Notes: generated by a model from the sequence alone, not told the origin. A DNA stretch of 64,000 nt from JABJAG01 sp038137215 (GCA_038137215.1 JAYQBG010000011.1:1-64000), one strand, 5' to 3'. Shown: positions 17,473-25,832, numbered from the stretch's first letter. Made by a program: numbers and translations.

Positions 17473-17501
17473 TGATCCGTGTTGCTTGTGGTCCCGTAGA
17501 A
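17473..17501 (+). promoter_or_regulatory. RpoE-type autoregulatory promoter for the sigma factor-chrR operon
   Basis: TGATCC (17473-17478), exactly 18 bases, then TAGAA (17497-17501). The spacing is the same as in the divergent copy at 17390-17418. Transcription from here would start close to 17508, so ATG 17509 would be nearly leaderless. Confidence 0.75.
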
Positions 17502-17508
17502 GCTTCAA

Positions 17509-18186
17509 ATGACCCATTCCTTGGCCATATCGACCGCTTCTGCTCCTCCGATGCTCGGGCTTGTCCCCCGGTCCGGGCGTTTGTCACCTAACCGAAAACG
17601 GTCGAAAGACTTGCCGAACGAAGATTCTTCACGCGCCTCAGACGCGGCCCCGGACTGGAGTTCGCTTCTGTGTGCTGTTGCCGACCAGGACAGGGCCGCA
17701 TTCGCGGCGCTGTTCGCTCACTTTGCGCCGCGCGTGAAGTCCTACATGCTGCGCCTCGGCTCCGACAATATGCAGGCCGAGGAGCTGGCACAGGAGGCTC
17801 TTGCTACGGTCTGGCGCAAGGCGGACCGCTACGATCCCACCCGCGCCGCGGCATCCACCTGGATATTCACGATCGCGCGTAACCTCAGGATTGATGCGTT
17901 TCGCCGGAGCAACCATCCGGAACTGGATCCCGAAGATCCTGCGTTGGTGCCCGATCCCCCGGCCAGCGCGGATTCCGTTGTTGAGCAGAAACAGGATGCG
18001 GTCCGGATCCGGGCGGCGCTGGCCGAGTTGCCGGACGAACAGCGCGAAGTCCTGCATATGTCGTTTTTCGACGACAAGACCCATACAGAAATTTCCGATG
18101 CCCTGGGCATTCCTCTGGGGACCGTTAAATCCCGGATTCGGCTGGCATTCGGCCGGATTCGCACCATCCTTGAAGATGAAGAGTGA
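17509..18186 (+). CDS. rpoE: ECF sigma factor, RpoE of the singlet-oxygen (ChrR) type
   Basis: Up to 225 residues. Sigma region 2 is seen as FAALFAHFAPRVKSYML, EELAQEALATVWRKADRYD and AASTWIFTIARNLRIDAFRR; region 4 as LPDEQREVLHMSFFDDKTHTEISDALGIPLGTVKSRIRLAF. It pairs with the cupin anti-sigma ChrR in the next gene (GTGA junction), the arrangement of the singlet-oxygen sigma factor. The first 40 residues are not sigma-like, so the true start may be ATG 17551 or TTG 17611. The self-type promoter at 17473 suggests autoregulation. Confidence 0.92.
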   Translation: MTHSLAISTASAPPMLGLVPRSGRLSPNRKRSKDLPNEDSSRASDAAPDWSSLLCAVADQDRAAFAALFAHFAPRVKSYMLRLGSDNMQAEELAQEALATVWRKADRYDPTRAAASTWIFTIARNLRIDAFRRSNHPELDPEDPALVPDPPASADSVVEQKQDAVRIRAALAELPDEQREVLHMSFFDDKTHTEISDALGIPLGTVKSRIRLAFGRIRTILEDEE

Positions 18187-18191
18187 TTGTC

Positions 18192-18851
18192 ATGTCCATT
18201 CAGCATCATCCCGATGACGAACTTCTCGTTGGCTATGCATCCGGCGAACTCGCGGAAGCCTGGTCTGTCCTGATTGCAACCCACACGGCGCTCTGCCCGA
18301 CCTGTCGTAACAAGGTGCGCGCGGCCGAGGCGGTCGGCGGTGCCCTGGTGGCCGAGGCCGAGCCTGTGGAGATGACGGCCGATGCGCTGGAAGCCACGCT
18401 GGCGCGCGCGGTAACACCTGAAACAAGGCCGGAGAGGGCACCTGTCGAGCTGTCGCACGGCGCCCAGCCGGTGCTGCCGCAGCCGCTGCGCGATTATGCG
18501 GGCGGCGATCTGGAAAGCCTGCGTTGGAAGCGTCTCGGGCGCGGGGCCTATCACATTCCGCTCGTCTCGGGACGCGGTGCGCCGACGGCACGCCTGATCC
18601 GGATTCCGGCCGGAAACCCGGTTCCCGAACATGGCCATAACGGTCTTGAGCTGACCATGGTACTGCAGGGCAGCTTCATGGACGGGGACATCGAGTTCTC
18701 GGCGGGAGACGTCGAGACCGCCGATTCCGATCTCGAACATCAGCCCGTTGCGACAGCCGGACAGGATTGCATCTGCCTTGCAGTGACCGACACGCCGTTG
18801 CGCTTCCGCGGCTCTGTTGCGCGTCTCGTACAGCCCTTTATCGGCATCTAG
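18192..18851 (+). CDS. chrR: ChrR-type cupin anti-sigma factor
   Basis: 219 residues from ATG 18192 (GTG 18183 also possible). The N-terminal zinc-binding anti-sigma domain has HHPDDELLVGYASGELAEAW followed by ATHTALCPTCRNKV, giving the His and CxxC ligands. The C-terminal cupin has RIPAGNPVPEHGHNGLELTMVLQGSF with His and Glu metal residues. In Rhodobacter the cupin half senses singlet oxygen and triggers release of RpoE. Start and sigma stop nearly overlap, so the pair is co-translated. Confidence 0.93.
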   Translation: MSIQHHPDDELLVGYASGELAEAWSVLIATHTALCPTCRNKVRAAEAVGGALVAEAEPVEMTADALEATLARAVTPETRPERAPVELSHGAQPVLPQPLRDYAGGDLESLRWKRLGRGAYHIPLVSGRGAPTARLIRIPAGNPVPEHGHNGLELTMVLQGSFMDGDIEFSAGDVETADSDLEHQPVATAGQDCICLAVTDTPLRFRGSVARLVQPFIGI

Positions 18852-18936
18852 ATACGGGCGCGTCCCGCTCGACCCCGAAACCTCACTCTGGCGCTGGGCG
18901 CGTCTCGACGGTAATTAGGGAGCGTACTCCGTGCGC

Positions 18937-19013
18937 GCGCTCGTAGCTCAGTCGGATAGAGCGCGGGATTCCTAATCCCGAGGCCGCAGGTTCGAATCCT
19001 GCCGGGCGCACCA
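18937..19013 (+). tRNA. tRNA-Arg (CCT)
   Basis: A 77-base cloverleaf with encoded CCA. Acceptor GCGCTCG pairs with CGGGCGC, D arm TAGCTCAGTCGGATAGAGC, anticodon stem CGGGA/TCCCG around TTCCTAA (anticodon CCT), and T arm GCAGGTTCGAATCCTGC. It reads AGG codons. Confidence 0.97.
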
Positions 19014-19060
19014 CGAAATCCAGGGTGGGGCAGCGCACACTTTGGCAATTAGTTGACTCC

Positions 19061-19570
19061 ATGAAGGGACTTCGACACTTGTTAGCGCTTCTCCTTCTGG
19101 TCGGCGGTGTGGCTGCCGTGCTGCTGTTCACCCCGCTGGGCACCCGGCCGCTTGCAGCGGTGTTTCCGGTTGCTGATGCGACGCCCCTTGATTTGTCCTC
19201 ACTCGAACGGAACCGGAAACTCAACCAGTTTCTCGTCTGTCCGACCGGGTTCTGTCCGACCACACCGGATATGCAAAGCCCGGAATTCGATCTTCCGGCC
19301 GAGGCTCTCAGTCGAAAATGGCCGGAGGCGGTGGCCGGTCAGCCCCGCGTGGAGACTCTGGAAACGGCAGCACCGTTGCGTTTCGAACATGTCCAGCGCT
19401 CGGCACGGTTCCGGTTCTCGGACCGGGTGACGGTCTGGGTGATTCCGCTTTCGGACTCGCGCTCGACCCTCGCCATCTACAGCCGCTCGATTTACGGGCT
19501 CAACGATTTGGGGGTGAACCGGGCCCGGGTCGAGACCTGGCTGGCGGCGCTTCGCGCAACGGCGTCCTAG
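19061..19570 (+). CDS. DUF1499 family protein
   Basis: 169 residues with an N-terminal membrane segment (LRHLLALLLLVGGVAAVLLF). The DUF1499 body has FLVCPTGFCPTTPDMQSPEF, FRFSDRVTVWVIPL and the C-terminal SIYGLNDLGVNRARVETWLA. No function is established for the family. ATG 19061 puts the membrane segment at the N-terminus. The TAG overlaps the TAG of the convergent transporter by two bases. Confidence 0.85.
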   Translation: MKGLRHLLALLLLVGGVAAVLLFTPLGTRPLAAVFPVADATPLDLSSLERNRKLNQFLVCPTGFCPTTPDMQSPEFDLPAEALSRKWPEAVAGQPRVETLETAAPLRFEHVQRSARFRFSDRVTVWVIPLSDSRSTLAIYSRSIYGLNDLGVNRARVETWLAALRATAS

Positions 19571-20874
19571 GGGTTGATGGTCCCGGTGGTCTGATCCGGA
19601 TAGCGCGCCATGATCAGAATGGCGCACAGCTTGAAGATCACCGGTAACAAGCCGTAGAGCGCGGCCAGGACGAACAGCGCGCTGGCGCTGTTGGACGGGG
19701 CCGCGGGGTCGAAGCCCGATGCCTGGAGGAGCGGGAAGGCGATGCCCACGCCCACGGCCAGGGGAACCTTAGTGGCCACGCCCCACACCCCGAACATTGT
19801 GCCCGTGCGGCGGACGCCATTACTGCGCGCGTCGATATCCACCACGTCGGCCTGCATCGAGGGCGGCATGACCAGTTCGGCGCCGAGCGGAGCGCCGGTG
19901 ATAATGCAGATCGCGACGAACCAGTAGATATCGCCGTCTCCCAGCAGCACCGCGGGCCAGAACCCGGCGGCGGCAAGCATCATGGCCACGATCCAGGTGC
20001 GCCGTTTTCCGATTTTCCGGCTCAGCGCGAGCCAGAGGGGCAGGGCGAGGATGGCGCTGGCGAAATACACGATCAGCAAGATCCATGCGCTGTCGGGGCT
20101 GCCCAGGATGTACTCGGCATAGAGCAGAAATAGCGTTGCCGGCAGACCATAGGCCACGCCGTTCACGAAATAGGCCGAGACCAGATACCGGAACGGGCGG
20201 TTGCGCCAGAGCGTCTGGAGCCCCTGCCAGCCGGGACAGCGGGCCGGGCGTTCGGGCAGAGGGTCGGGCAGGCTGACGACAGCGATCAGGACCGTGACCG
20301 GGATCAGGATCAGCAGAGCGGTCGCGGTGCCGCTGACGATCTCGCCACGGGTGAGGCCCAGCCCGGCGGGCAGCGCAATCGCGCAGAGGGTCCCGAGGAC
20401 GATCGCGATCTCGCGGGCGGCCGCAATCCGGCTGCGTTCGTGGTGATGGGGCGAGAGTTCGGCAGCCCAGGCGGTATAGGGCAACATGATCATTGTGCCG
20501 CCCAGATAGAGCGCCAGGGTGGCGACCAGCAGGTAGCCGCCGGTGACATCGGTGGGTGGATTGAAAAGGGCCCAGGTGCCGAGCATGGCGATCGGGGCGC
20601 CGACGACAAGCCAGGGGCGGCGCTGTCCGAACCGGATGCGGGTGCGGTCCGACAGCATCCCGATCAGGGGGTCGCTGACGACATCCCAGATACGCGCGAA
20701 AAACAGAACACCGCCGACAGTGGCCAGGCCGAGGCCAAGATCGTCGGCATAGAAGGTTGGGATGATGACGAACAGCGGAAGAAGCAGGACGGCCAGGGGC
20801 AGGCCCGGCAGACCATAGGCAAGGATCTGAGCGCTCGTGAGGGCGCGCGTTTCGGGTTGTGCGGCCGCGCGCAT
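19567..20874 (-). CDS. MFS transporter of the GPH (sugar/cation symporter) type
   Basis: 435 residues with about 12 hydrophobic helices. The GPH pattern ARIWDVVSDPLIGMLSDRTRIRFGQRRPWLVVGAP after helix 2 and MILPYTAWAAELSPHHHERSRIAAARE are diagnostic of the family that includes melibiose and glucuronide carriers. The substrate is unknown. It follows DUF6134 with a 16-base gap in the same direction. Stop overlaps that of DUF1499. Confidence 0.88.
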   Translation of the reverse strand: MRAAAQPETRALTSAQILAYGLPGLPLAVLLLPLFVIIPTFYADDLGLGLATVGGVLFFARIWDVVSDPLIGMLSDRTRIRFGQRRPWLVVGAPIAMLGTWALFNPPTDVTGGYLLVATLALYLGGTMIMLPYTAWAAELSPHHHERSRIAAAREIAIVLGTLCAIALPAGLGLTRGEIVSGTATALLILIPVTVLIAVVSLPDPLPERPARCPGWQGLQTLWRNRPFRYLVSAYFVNGVAYGLPATLFLLYAEYILGSPDSAWILLIVYFASAILALPLWLALSRKIGKRRTWIVAMMLAAAGFWPAVLLGDGDIYWFVAICIITGAPLGAELVMPPSMQADVVDIDARSNGVRRTGTMFGVWGVATKVPLAVGVGIAFPLLQASGFDPAAPSNSASALFVLAALYGLLPVIFKLCAILIMARYPDQTTGTINP

Positions 20875-20890
20875 GCCGGAGGTCAGGAGA

Positions 20891-21598
20891 CTAGTTCCGC
20901 GCCGTCAAATTCGGCATGGCCGCGGCAACGGGCAGAAGTCCGACGCGTTCGATCAGCCGATAGGTCACGTCCGAACCACGGGCGACAAAGGCCAGTCCCA
21001 CGAGAATGCCCGCATCGTCGTACCAGAGGTCGATTTCGAGATCGCCGGTGAGTTCATAATGCGTGGCCGGGATCGGACCGTTGGGGCCGGGGACGTCTTC
21101 GCGGCCGCGTTCCAGGATTTCGACCTCCAGCAGCTCGCCGGTCTGGGAATTGATCAGCTGTGACTGGGCGACCGTCGAGGCCATCCAGTAGGTGGTCGGC
21201 AGCATACGATCGGGAATTTCATAAACATTGACGCCGCCGGCGGTGACCCGCAGAGTACCATCCCCGGCCTCCACAAGCACCTTGTGCAGATCGCCATTGT
21301 CGTCGGTTTCGCTTTGCATGCGATACAGTAATCCGTCACGCCAGAGGCTGGCATTGCGATGGGTGTAATCGAAGACCGTGAAGGGTCCGAGTTTCACAGC
21401 AAGATCAATCGCGATCCCGATTTCCAGATCCTTCGCGTCGGTTTGCGCGAAGTTCAGGCTGTGCTCACCGATGGGGCTGCCATCCAGGGCGACCTCGAAC
21501 CTCAAAAGCCCTTCCTTGGGCGACGCCGCGGCCATGCCGGGGAACACCAGAAACACGGTCAGACCCAGAGCGACCAAAACTGCATGACGAAGCTTCAT
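20891..21598 (-). CDS. DUF6134 family secreted protein
   Basis: 235 residues with a signal peptide (LVALGLTVFLVFPGMAAA). The mature part is beta-rich: LRFEVALDGSPIGEHSLNF, VFDYTHRNASLWRDGLLYRMQSET, and PTTYWMASTVAQSQLIN, a pattern seen in DUF6134/DUF3108-like periplasmic proteins. Function unknown. Start is ATG 21598 because the signal peptide follows directly; an upstream in-frame ATG at 21619 adds seven residues. The gene ends 16 bases before the transporter. Confidence 0.75.
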   Translation of the reverse strand: MKLRHAVLVALGLTVFLVFPGMAAASPKEGLLRFEVALDGSPIGEHSLNFAQTDAKDLEIGIAIDLAVKLGPFTVFDYTHRNASLWRDGLLYRMQSETDDNGDLHKVLVEAGDGTLRVTAGGVNVYEIPDRMLPTTYWMASTVAQSQLINSQTGELLEVEILERGREDVPGPNGPIPATHYELTGDLEIDLWYDDAGILVGLAFVARGSDVTYRLIERVGLLPVAAAMPNLTARN

Positions 21599-21703
21599 GG
21601 TTCCAAGTATACCCGACACATCAATTTCTCGCCCAGTTTCGAGCGATTTTTTTTACGGGCCGGAATAAGTCCCGGATCACATGGCCCGGGGGCGAAAGTC
21701 CCG

Positions 21704-22303
21704 TCAGCCGGGGGTTCCGGTCCAGCGGGGCGAAAGGCTGTGTTCGATGCCATAGAGGTCCAGCACGCGTCCGACCGCGTGATCGACCATATCGTCAATC
21801 GACCTGGGCATCGGATAGAAGGCCGGCATGGGCGGCATGACGATCGCCCCGATCTCTGACGCTTCGGTGAGCGTGCGCAGATGGCCGGTGTGGAGCGGGC
21901 TTTCCCGCACCATCAGGACCAGCCGCCGGCGCTCCTTCAGGGTGACGTCGGCGGCCCGGGTCAGCAGTGTCTGGGTGGCGCCGGACGCAATTTCGGCAGC
22001 CGATTTCACAGCACAAGGTGCGACGACCATCCCCAGGGCGAGCATGGACCCCGACGCGATCGCGGCGCCCACATCGTTGGGGGCATAGACGTGATCGGCC
22101 AGCGCATAGAGGTCGTCGCGGGTCATGTCGGTTTCGTATTTAAGGGTCATCACACCGGGACGGCTGACGACCAGATGGGTCTCGACCTCGCTCTTGCGCA
22201 AGGCCTGCAGCAGACGAACGCCATAGACGATGCCGGTCGCGCCGGAGATGCCCACAATCAGGCGTTTGGGTTCGCCGGGCGGATAGTAGGGGTTTTCGGT
22301 CAT
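21704..22303 (-). CDS. ubiX: flavin prenyltransferase UbiX
   Basis: 199 residues of the UbiX/PAD1 family. It makes prenylated FMN, the cofactor of UbiD decarboxylases used in ubiquinone synthesis and aromatic degradation. LIVGISGATGIVYGVRLLQAL binds the phosphate of FMN; GSMLALGMVVAPCAVKSAAEIASG and LVLMVRESPLHTGHLRTLTEASEIGAIVMPPMPAFY are the family blocks. It starts 12 bases downstream of the SelW-like selenoprotein gene, so the two are probably one transcript. No ubiD is in the window. Confidence 0.95.
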   Translation of the reverse strand: MTENPYYPPGEPKRLIVGISGATGIVYGVRLLQALRKSEVETHLVVSRPGVMTLKYETDMTRDDLYALADHVYAPNDVGAAIASGSMLALGMVVAPCAVKSAAEIASGATQTLLTRAADVTLKERRRLVLMVRESPLHTGHLRTLTEASEIGAIVMPPMPAFYPMPRSIDDMVDHAVGRVLDLYGIEHSLSPRWTGTPG

Positions 22304-22315
22304 AAGCGCGGCCGG

Positions 22316-22534
22316 CTATCCGTTGCGGGCAAATGCCCGGATTTCGTCGTCTTCGGGAAACCGGTGGGTTTCAAGTTTCGAATAGAGCAATTCACCATCG
22401 CGGGTGATTTCGAAGGAGCCCGTTCGGCCCGGTACGATTTCAACGGTTTCGCCTTTTTCTACAAGCAGGTCCCTCGCACGGAGCGCACGCGGCTCGTAGT
22501 TTCACATTTTGCAGAATTCAATATGGATGGTCAT
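22316..22534 (-). CDS. SelW-like selenoprotein (CxxU), predicted 72 residues with UGA as Sec
   Basis: From ATG 22534 the frame reads IEFCKM then UGA (22502..22504), NYEPRA and on to TAG at 22316. The Rdx/SelW family has C-x-x-C/U followed by NYxPRA here, so the UGA is at the second redox position (residue 11). The C-terminal part (IVPGRTGSFEITRDGELLYSKLETHRFPEDDEI) matches the SelW core. A stem-loop follows the UGA. All Sec machinery genes are in this window (selD, tRNA-Sec, selB, selA). Ordinary gene callers would miss it. Thioredoxin-like redox role is by family. Frame and length were checked by codon counting. Confidence 0.85.
22477..22498 (-). promoter_or_regulatory. candidate bacterial SECIS hairpin for SelW-like gene
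   Basis: Directly downstream of the UGA, U-ACG-AGC pairs with GCU-(C bulge)-CGU-G, giving seven pairs around a 7-base loop CGCGUGC. SelB recognises such hairpins within coding sequence. Fold inferred by eye only. Confidence 0.45.
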
Positions 22535-22624
22535 GACGCGGAATACCCTTGTGTGGCCGTTCGTCCGTTGGATATGGAGGTGGCTTGCTTTAAAGCAACA
22601 TCTCTGCCGGAAAGTTTGGTTAGC

Positions 22625-22963
22625 ATGCCACGCATGATCCTCGATAGACAAAAGCTGTTCATCCTAACGTTCTGCGCCGGGTTGGGGCTTGCGCTGCCAG
22701 CCCTGGCGCAGGAGGACAATGAGCGCATCCGCGGCGCCACGCTCGCGCAGGAGCTTTGTTCGGGCTGCCATGTGGTGAGTGAGAATCAGCGCGGGTCTGC
22801 CTATGACGGTGTGCCGTCATTCCGGACCCTGGGACGTTCGGAACTGACCAATGCGCAACTGCGCGGCTGGTTGAGCGAGCCACATCCGGTGATGCCGGCG
22901 ATGCCCTTGTCCGAACGGGAAATCGCCGCCGTGATTGCCTATATCCGGTCTTTCGCCGACTAG
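22625..22963 (+). CDS. small c-type cytochrome
   Basis: 112 residues. The signal peptide (LFILTFCAGLGLALPALA) is followed by one haem-binding motif CSGCH near residue 44, and a distal Met is available in PVMPAMPLSE. Monohaem periplasmic cytochrome; partner not visible. ATG 22625 or ATG 22634 are both in frame. It is convergent with the LOG-family gene. Confidence 0.87.
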   Translation: MPRMILDRQKLFILTFCAGLGLALPALAQEDNERIRGATLAQELCSGCHVVSENQRGSAYDGVPSFRTLGRSELTNAQLRGWLSEPHPVMPAMPLSEREIAAVIAYIRSFAD

Positions 22964-22970
22964 CACCGGG

Positions 22971-23822
22971 TCAGAGATTGACCCGGGCGCGTCCAGGTCA
23001 TGGGCGATCAGTTCGCGGGTGATGTAGTCATAGGCATCGTCCACGGAATCTGTCCTGTAGAACAGGTTCAGGTCTTCGGGGCTGATGGTGCCGAATTCGA
23101 CCAGCGCATCCATGTCAATCACCCGGTCCCAGAACGCGTGGCCGAACAGAACAATCGGCACGCGTTTCTTGATTTTCTGGGTCTGGATCAGGGTCAGAAT
23201 CTCGAACAGCTCGTCGAGGGTCCCGAAGCCGCCGGGGAACAGAACGACGGCCTTGGCCGGATAGGTGAACCAGAACTTCCGCATGAAGAAATAGTGGAAC
23301 ACCAGGTTCAGCTCGCGGCTGATATAGGGGTTTGTCGAATTCCTCCGCGGGGATCGAGATTGTCAGGCCGATATTGGTTCCCTTGGCCTCGGAAGCGCCC
23401 CGGTTGGCGGCTTCCATGATGCCCGGGCCGCCGCCCGTACAGATCACAAACCGGCGATGGCCTTCCTCCAGCGCCTTTGACCATCCGGTCAGTTTGAACG
23501 CCATTTCGCGCGCGGCCTCGTAGTACACCGACATGCGCTCGGCCTGTCGCGCGGTTTCCAGGTCGCCCTCCCCGGCTTCTGCGGCTTTCACCATGGCCGC
23601 GGCGTCGTCTGCCGGTTTCAGTCGCGCGGAGCCCATGAACACGATGGTGTCGTCGATTTCATAGTGTTCGAAGCGGCTGAGCGGCTCGAGATACTCGGAA
23701 AGAATGCGCAACGAGCGGGCGTTCCGGCTTTTCAGAAAGTCGAGATTCTCATAGGCCTTGGGGCCCCAGAGGTGCCGGGAGGCGGCTGAGGGTCGTCGTT
23801 CATTCCGGGTCTCCGTCGGCAT
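22971..23822 (-). pseudogene. LOG family protein (TIGR00730-type), frameshifted
   Basis: The family is recognisable: FMGSARL, FVICTGGGPGIMEAANRGA (phosphoribohydrolase PGGxGT-related site), then in another frame FHYFFMRKFWFTYPAKAVVLFPGGFGTLDELFEILTLIQ. The break lies near 23325, where CCCC appears in place of CCC: removing one C restores the PYISRELNLVFHYFF sequence. A second single-base loss near 22978 would restore a short end (APGVNL and stop) instead of running through the cytochrome gene. Sequencing error or genuine decay. LOG enzymes release cytokinin-like bases or nucleosides. The N-terminal start is uncertain. Confidence 0.75.
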
Positions 23823-23963
23823 CCAGCCGTGCGCTGACATGACCATAGGCATGGCCCAGATCGTGACGCGGCAGGGCGCGCGCAGCCTTACGGACCCGAA
23901 TGGCCGTGATGTCCTGGGCTTCGCCTGGCTGGCCAAACGCGGTAGTGGTCATGTCGAACCTGC

Positions 23964-24818
23964 TCAGTCGTCAGAGAATTCGGGAATGTTGGGTCGTGCG
24001 CCCCACATGCAGAAGGACTCATCCTTGAACGGCAGTTGGCGCGGCCGCCAGGTTTCATCCACGTTCCGCACGCCCGAAGAGAATTCGTAGGTCATGCCGT
24101 CGGGGCCTTCGTAATAGAGGAACATGGCTCCCGAAGTGGGGTGGCGGCCGGGCCCGAACCGGATCTGAACCTGACGTTCAGTCAGGAAATAGTATGAGCG
24201 CATGATGTCGTCGATGGATTCGACCTGAAAATTGATGTGCTGGATTCCCGCATGATCTGTCGGGAACAGGGCGATCCGATGGTGAACTTCGTCAAAGGAC
24301 ATCAGGGCCGCGTCACCGATCCGGTCATTGGCGCGAATGTTGAAGAGGCCGGACCAGAAAACCTCATCGCGGGCGGCATCGCTGGTTTTCAATCCGACAT
24401 GGCTGAACTCGGTGATTCCGGCATCGCGAGAGGGGAAGTAACGCCGACCCGAATGAAACGGCCGCACCACCAGGTCGATGGAGTTGCCGGTCGGGTCCTC
24501 GAAATTGAGAAACCCCATCACCCGGCGGGCTGCAGCCTCTTCATCGCTTCCGCGCCGGACCGGACGCCCCGCTTCGCGCAGCTTGTTTTCCGCGGCGTCG
24601 AGCTCCTCAAAGGTTTCGACTTCCAGACCCAGGGTGTGGTCTGCGGGATCGCCCGCGAAGTAACAGATATTGTGATCCCGGTCGTCACCGCGAAGATAGA
24701 CCGCGCCGTTTTCGCGTCCGACTTCTTCCAGCCCGATGATGTTCCTGGTGTAGTCCACCGCGCCGGGGAGATCGGTCGTGCCCAGGCGGCAGTATCGAAT
24801 GCCGATAATATTGATCAT
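23964..24818 (-). CDS. type I extradiol dioxygenase-like VOC protein (copy 1)
   Basis: 284 residues made of two vicinal-oxygen-chelate halves, as in 2,3-dihydroxybiphenyl 1,2-dioxygenase. The likely iron ligands are His140 (FSHVGL), His194 (IQHINF) and Glu245 (MTYEFS). It should cleave a catechol-type ring meta to the hydroxyls, though the substrate is unknown. It is a close paralogue of the gene at 24966, with the same MINIIGxRYCRLGT start and the same length range. A 100-N gap lies between them. Confidence 0.87.
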   Translation of the reverse strand: MINIIGIRYCRLGTTDLPGAVDYTRNIIGLEEVGRENGAVYLRGDDRDHNICYFAGDPADHTLGLEVETFEELDAAENKLREAGRPVRRGSDEEAAARRVMGFLNFEDPTGNSIDLVVRPFHSGRRYFPSRDAGITEFSHVGLKTSDAARDEVFWSGLFNIRANDRIGDAALMSFDEVHHRIALFPTDHAGIQHINFQVESIDDIMRSYYFLTERQVQIRFGPGRHPTSGAMFLYYEGPDGMTYEFSSGVRNVDETWRPRQLPFKDESFCMWGARPNIPEFSDD

Positions 24819-24836
24819 GGTCTCTGGCTCCGGTGG

Positions 24837-24936
24837 NNNNNNNNNNNNNNNNNNNNNNNNNNNNNNNNNNNNNNNNNNNNNNNNNNNNNNNNNNNNNNNN
24901 NNNNNNNNNNNNNNNNNNNNNNNNNNNNNNNNNNNN
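24837..24936. other. assembly gap (100 N) between tandem dioxygenase genes
   Basis: Exactly 100 N. The 24 bases before it (24813-24836, gatcatggtctctggctccg...) are repeated exactly after it at 24937-24960. The two contig ends therefore overlap, and no sequence may be missing. Confidence 0.9.
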
Positions 24937-24965
24937 GATCATGGTCTCTGGCTCCGGTGGAATGA

Positions 24966-25832
24966 CTATTTGGCCGCGTCCGTGCCTTCCAGGACGCTCA
25001 AATCCGGGCGCGACCCCCAGGCACAGAAGGACGCATCGTTGACCGGGAATTGCCGTGCCCGCCAGGTCTGGTCGATCATGCGCACGCCACAGGAATACTC
25101 GTAAATCATGTCGTCCGGCCCATAGAAATACAGAAACCGCGCGCCGGACAGGGAATGCCGCCCGGGCCCTGCCTGAATGCGCACCTGGTGGTTCTTCAGG
25201 AAGTAGTTCGAACGCATTATGTCATCGGTCTCGCGGACCTGGAAATTGATGTGCTGGATACCGGGCCGGTCGGAGGGAAAAAGCGCGAAACGGTGATGCA
25301 CGGCATCGAAGGTCATCAGAGCCGACCAGCCGATCCAGTCGCTGGTGCGGAAATTGAAGACCTCGGACCAGAATTTTTCGGCCTCGCGCGGGTCGCTCAC
25401 GCGCAGTCCGATATGGCTGAACTCGTCGATCCCGGCATCGCGGCCTGGAAAGTAGCGTCGTCCGGACGCGAATGGCCGCACGGTCAGGTCGATCGAGTTC
25501 CCGCTCGGGTCCTTGAAATTCAGATATCCCATACACCGGCGGGCAGCAGCTTCATCGTCGCTGCCGCGATAGACCTCAAGACCCAGTGCTTTCAATCGGC
25601 TTTCCGCGCCATCGAGTTCCTCGAAGCTGTCGATCTCCAGACCGAGAGTCTGATCTTCGGGGTCCCCTTCGAAATAGCAGATGTTGTGATCGCGGTCGTC
25701 TCCGCGGGTGTAAACCGCACCGTTCTCCCGGCCCACGACTTCCAGGCCGATCATGTCGGTGGCGAATTTCACGGTCTCGTCAAGATTGGCGGTGCCGAGG
25801 CGGCAATAACGAAATCCGATTATGTTGATCAT
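24966..25832 (-). CDS. type I extradiol dioxygenase-like VOC protein (copy 2)
   Basis: 288 residues. Metal-binding positions are kept: His in FSHIGL, His in IQHINF and Glu in MIYEYS. Its sequence is clearly paralogous to the 23964 gene over its whole length (MGYLNFKDPSGNSIDLTVRPF versus MGFLNFEDPTGNSIDLVVRPF), so the pair arose by tandem duplication. Start ATG 25832 aligns with copy 1; an in-frame start at 25868 is longer. Likely acts with the aromatic catabolic genes at 29-44 kb, but that is inference. Confidence 0.87.
   Translation of the reverse strand: MINIIGFRYCRLGTANLDETVKFATDMIGLEVVGRENGAVYTRGDDRDHNICYFEGDPEDQTLGLEIDSFEELDGAESRLKALGLEVYRGSDDEAAARRCMGYLNFKDPSGNSIDLTVRPFASGRRYFPGRDAGIDEFSHIGLRVSDPREAEKFWSEVFNFRTSDWIGWSALMTFDAVHHRFALFPSDRPGIQHINFQVRETDDIMRSNYFLKNHQVRIQAGPGRHSLSGARFLYFYGPDDMIYEYSCGVRMIDQTWRARQFPVNDASFCAWGSRPDLSVLEGTDAAK

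Noticed and set aside
18848..19048. Minus-strand ORF across tRNA-Arg (GRIRTCGLGIRNPALYPTELRA)
   Set aside because: It is the well-known translation of the antisense of a tRNA gene, with no real protein support.
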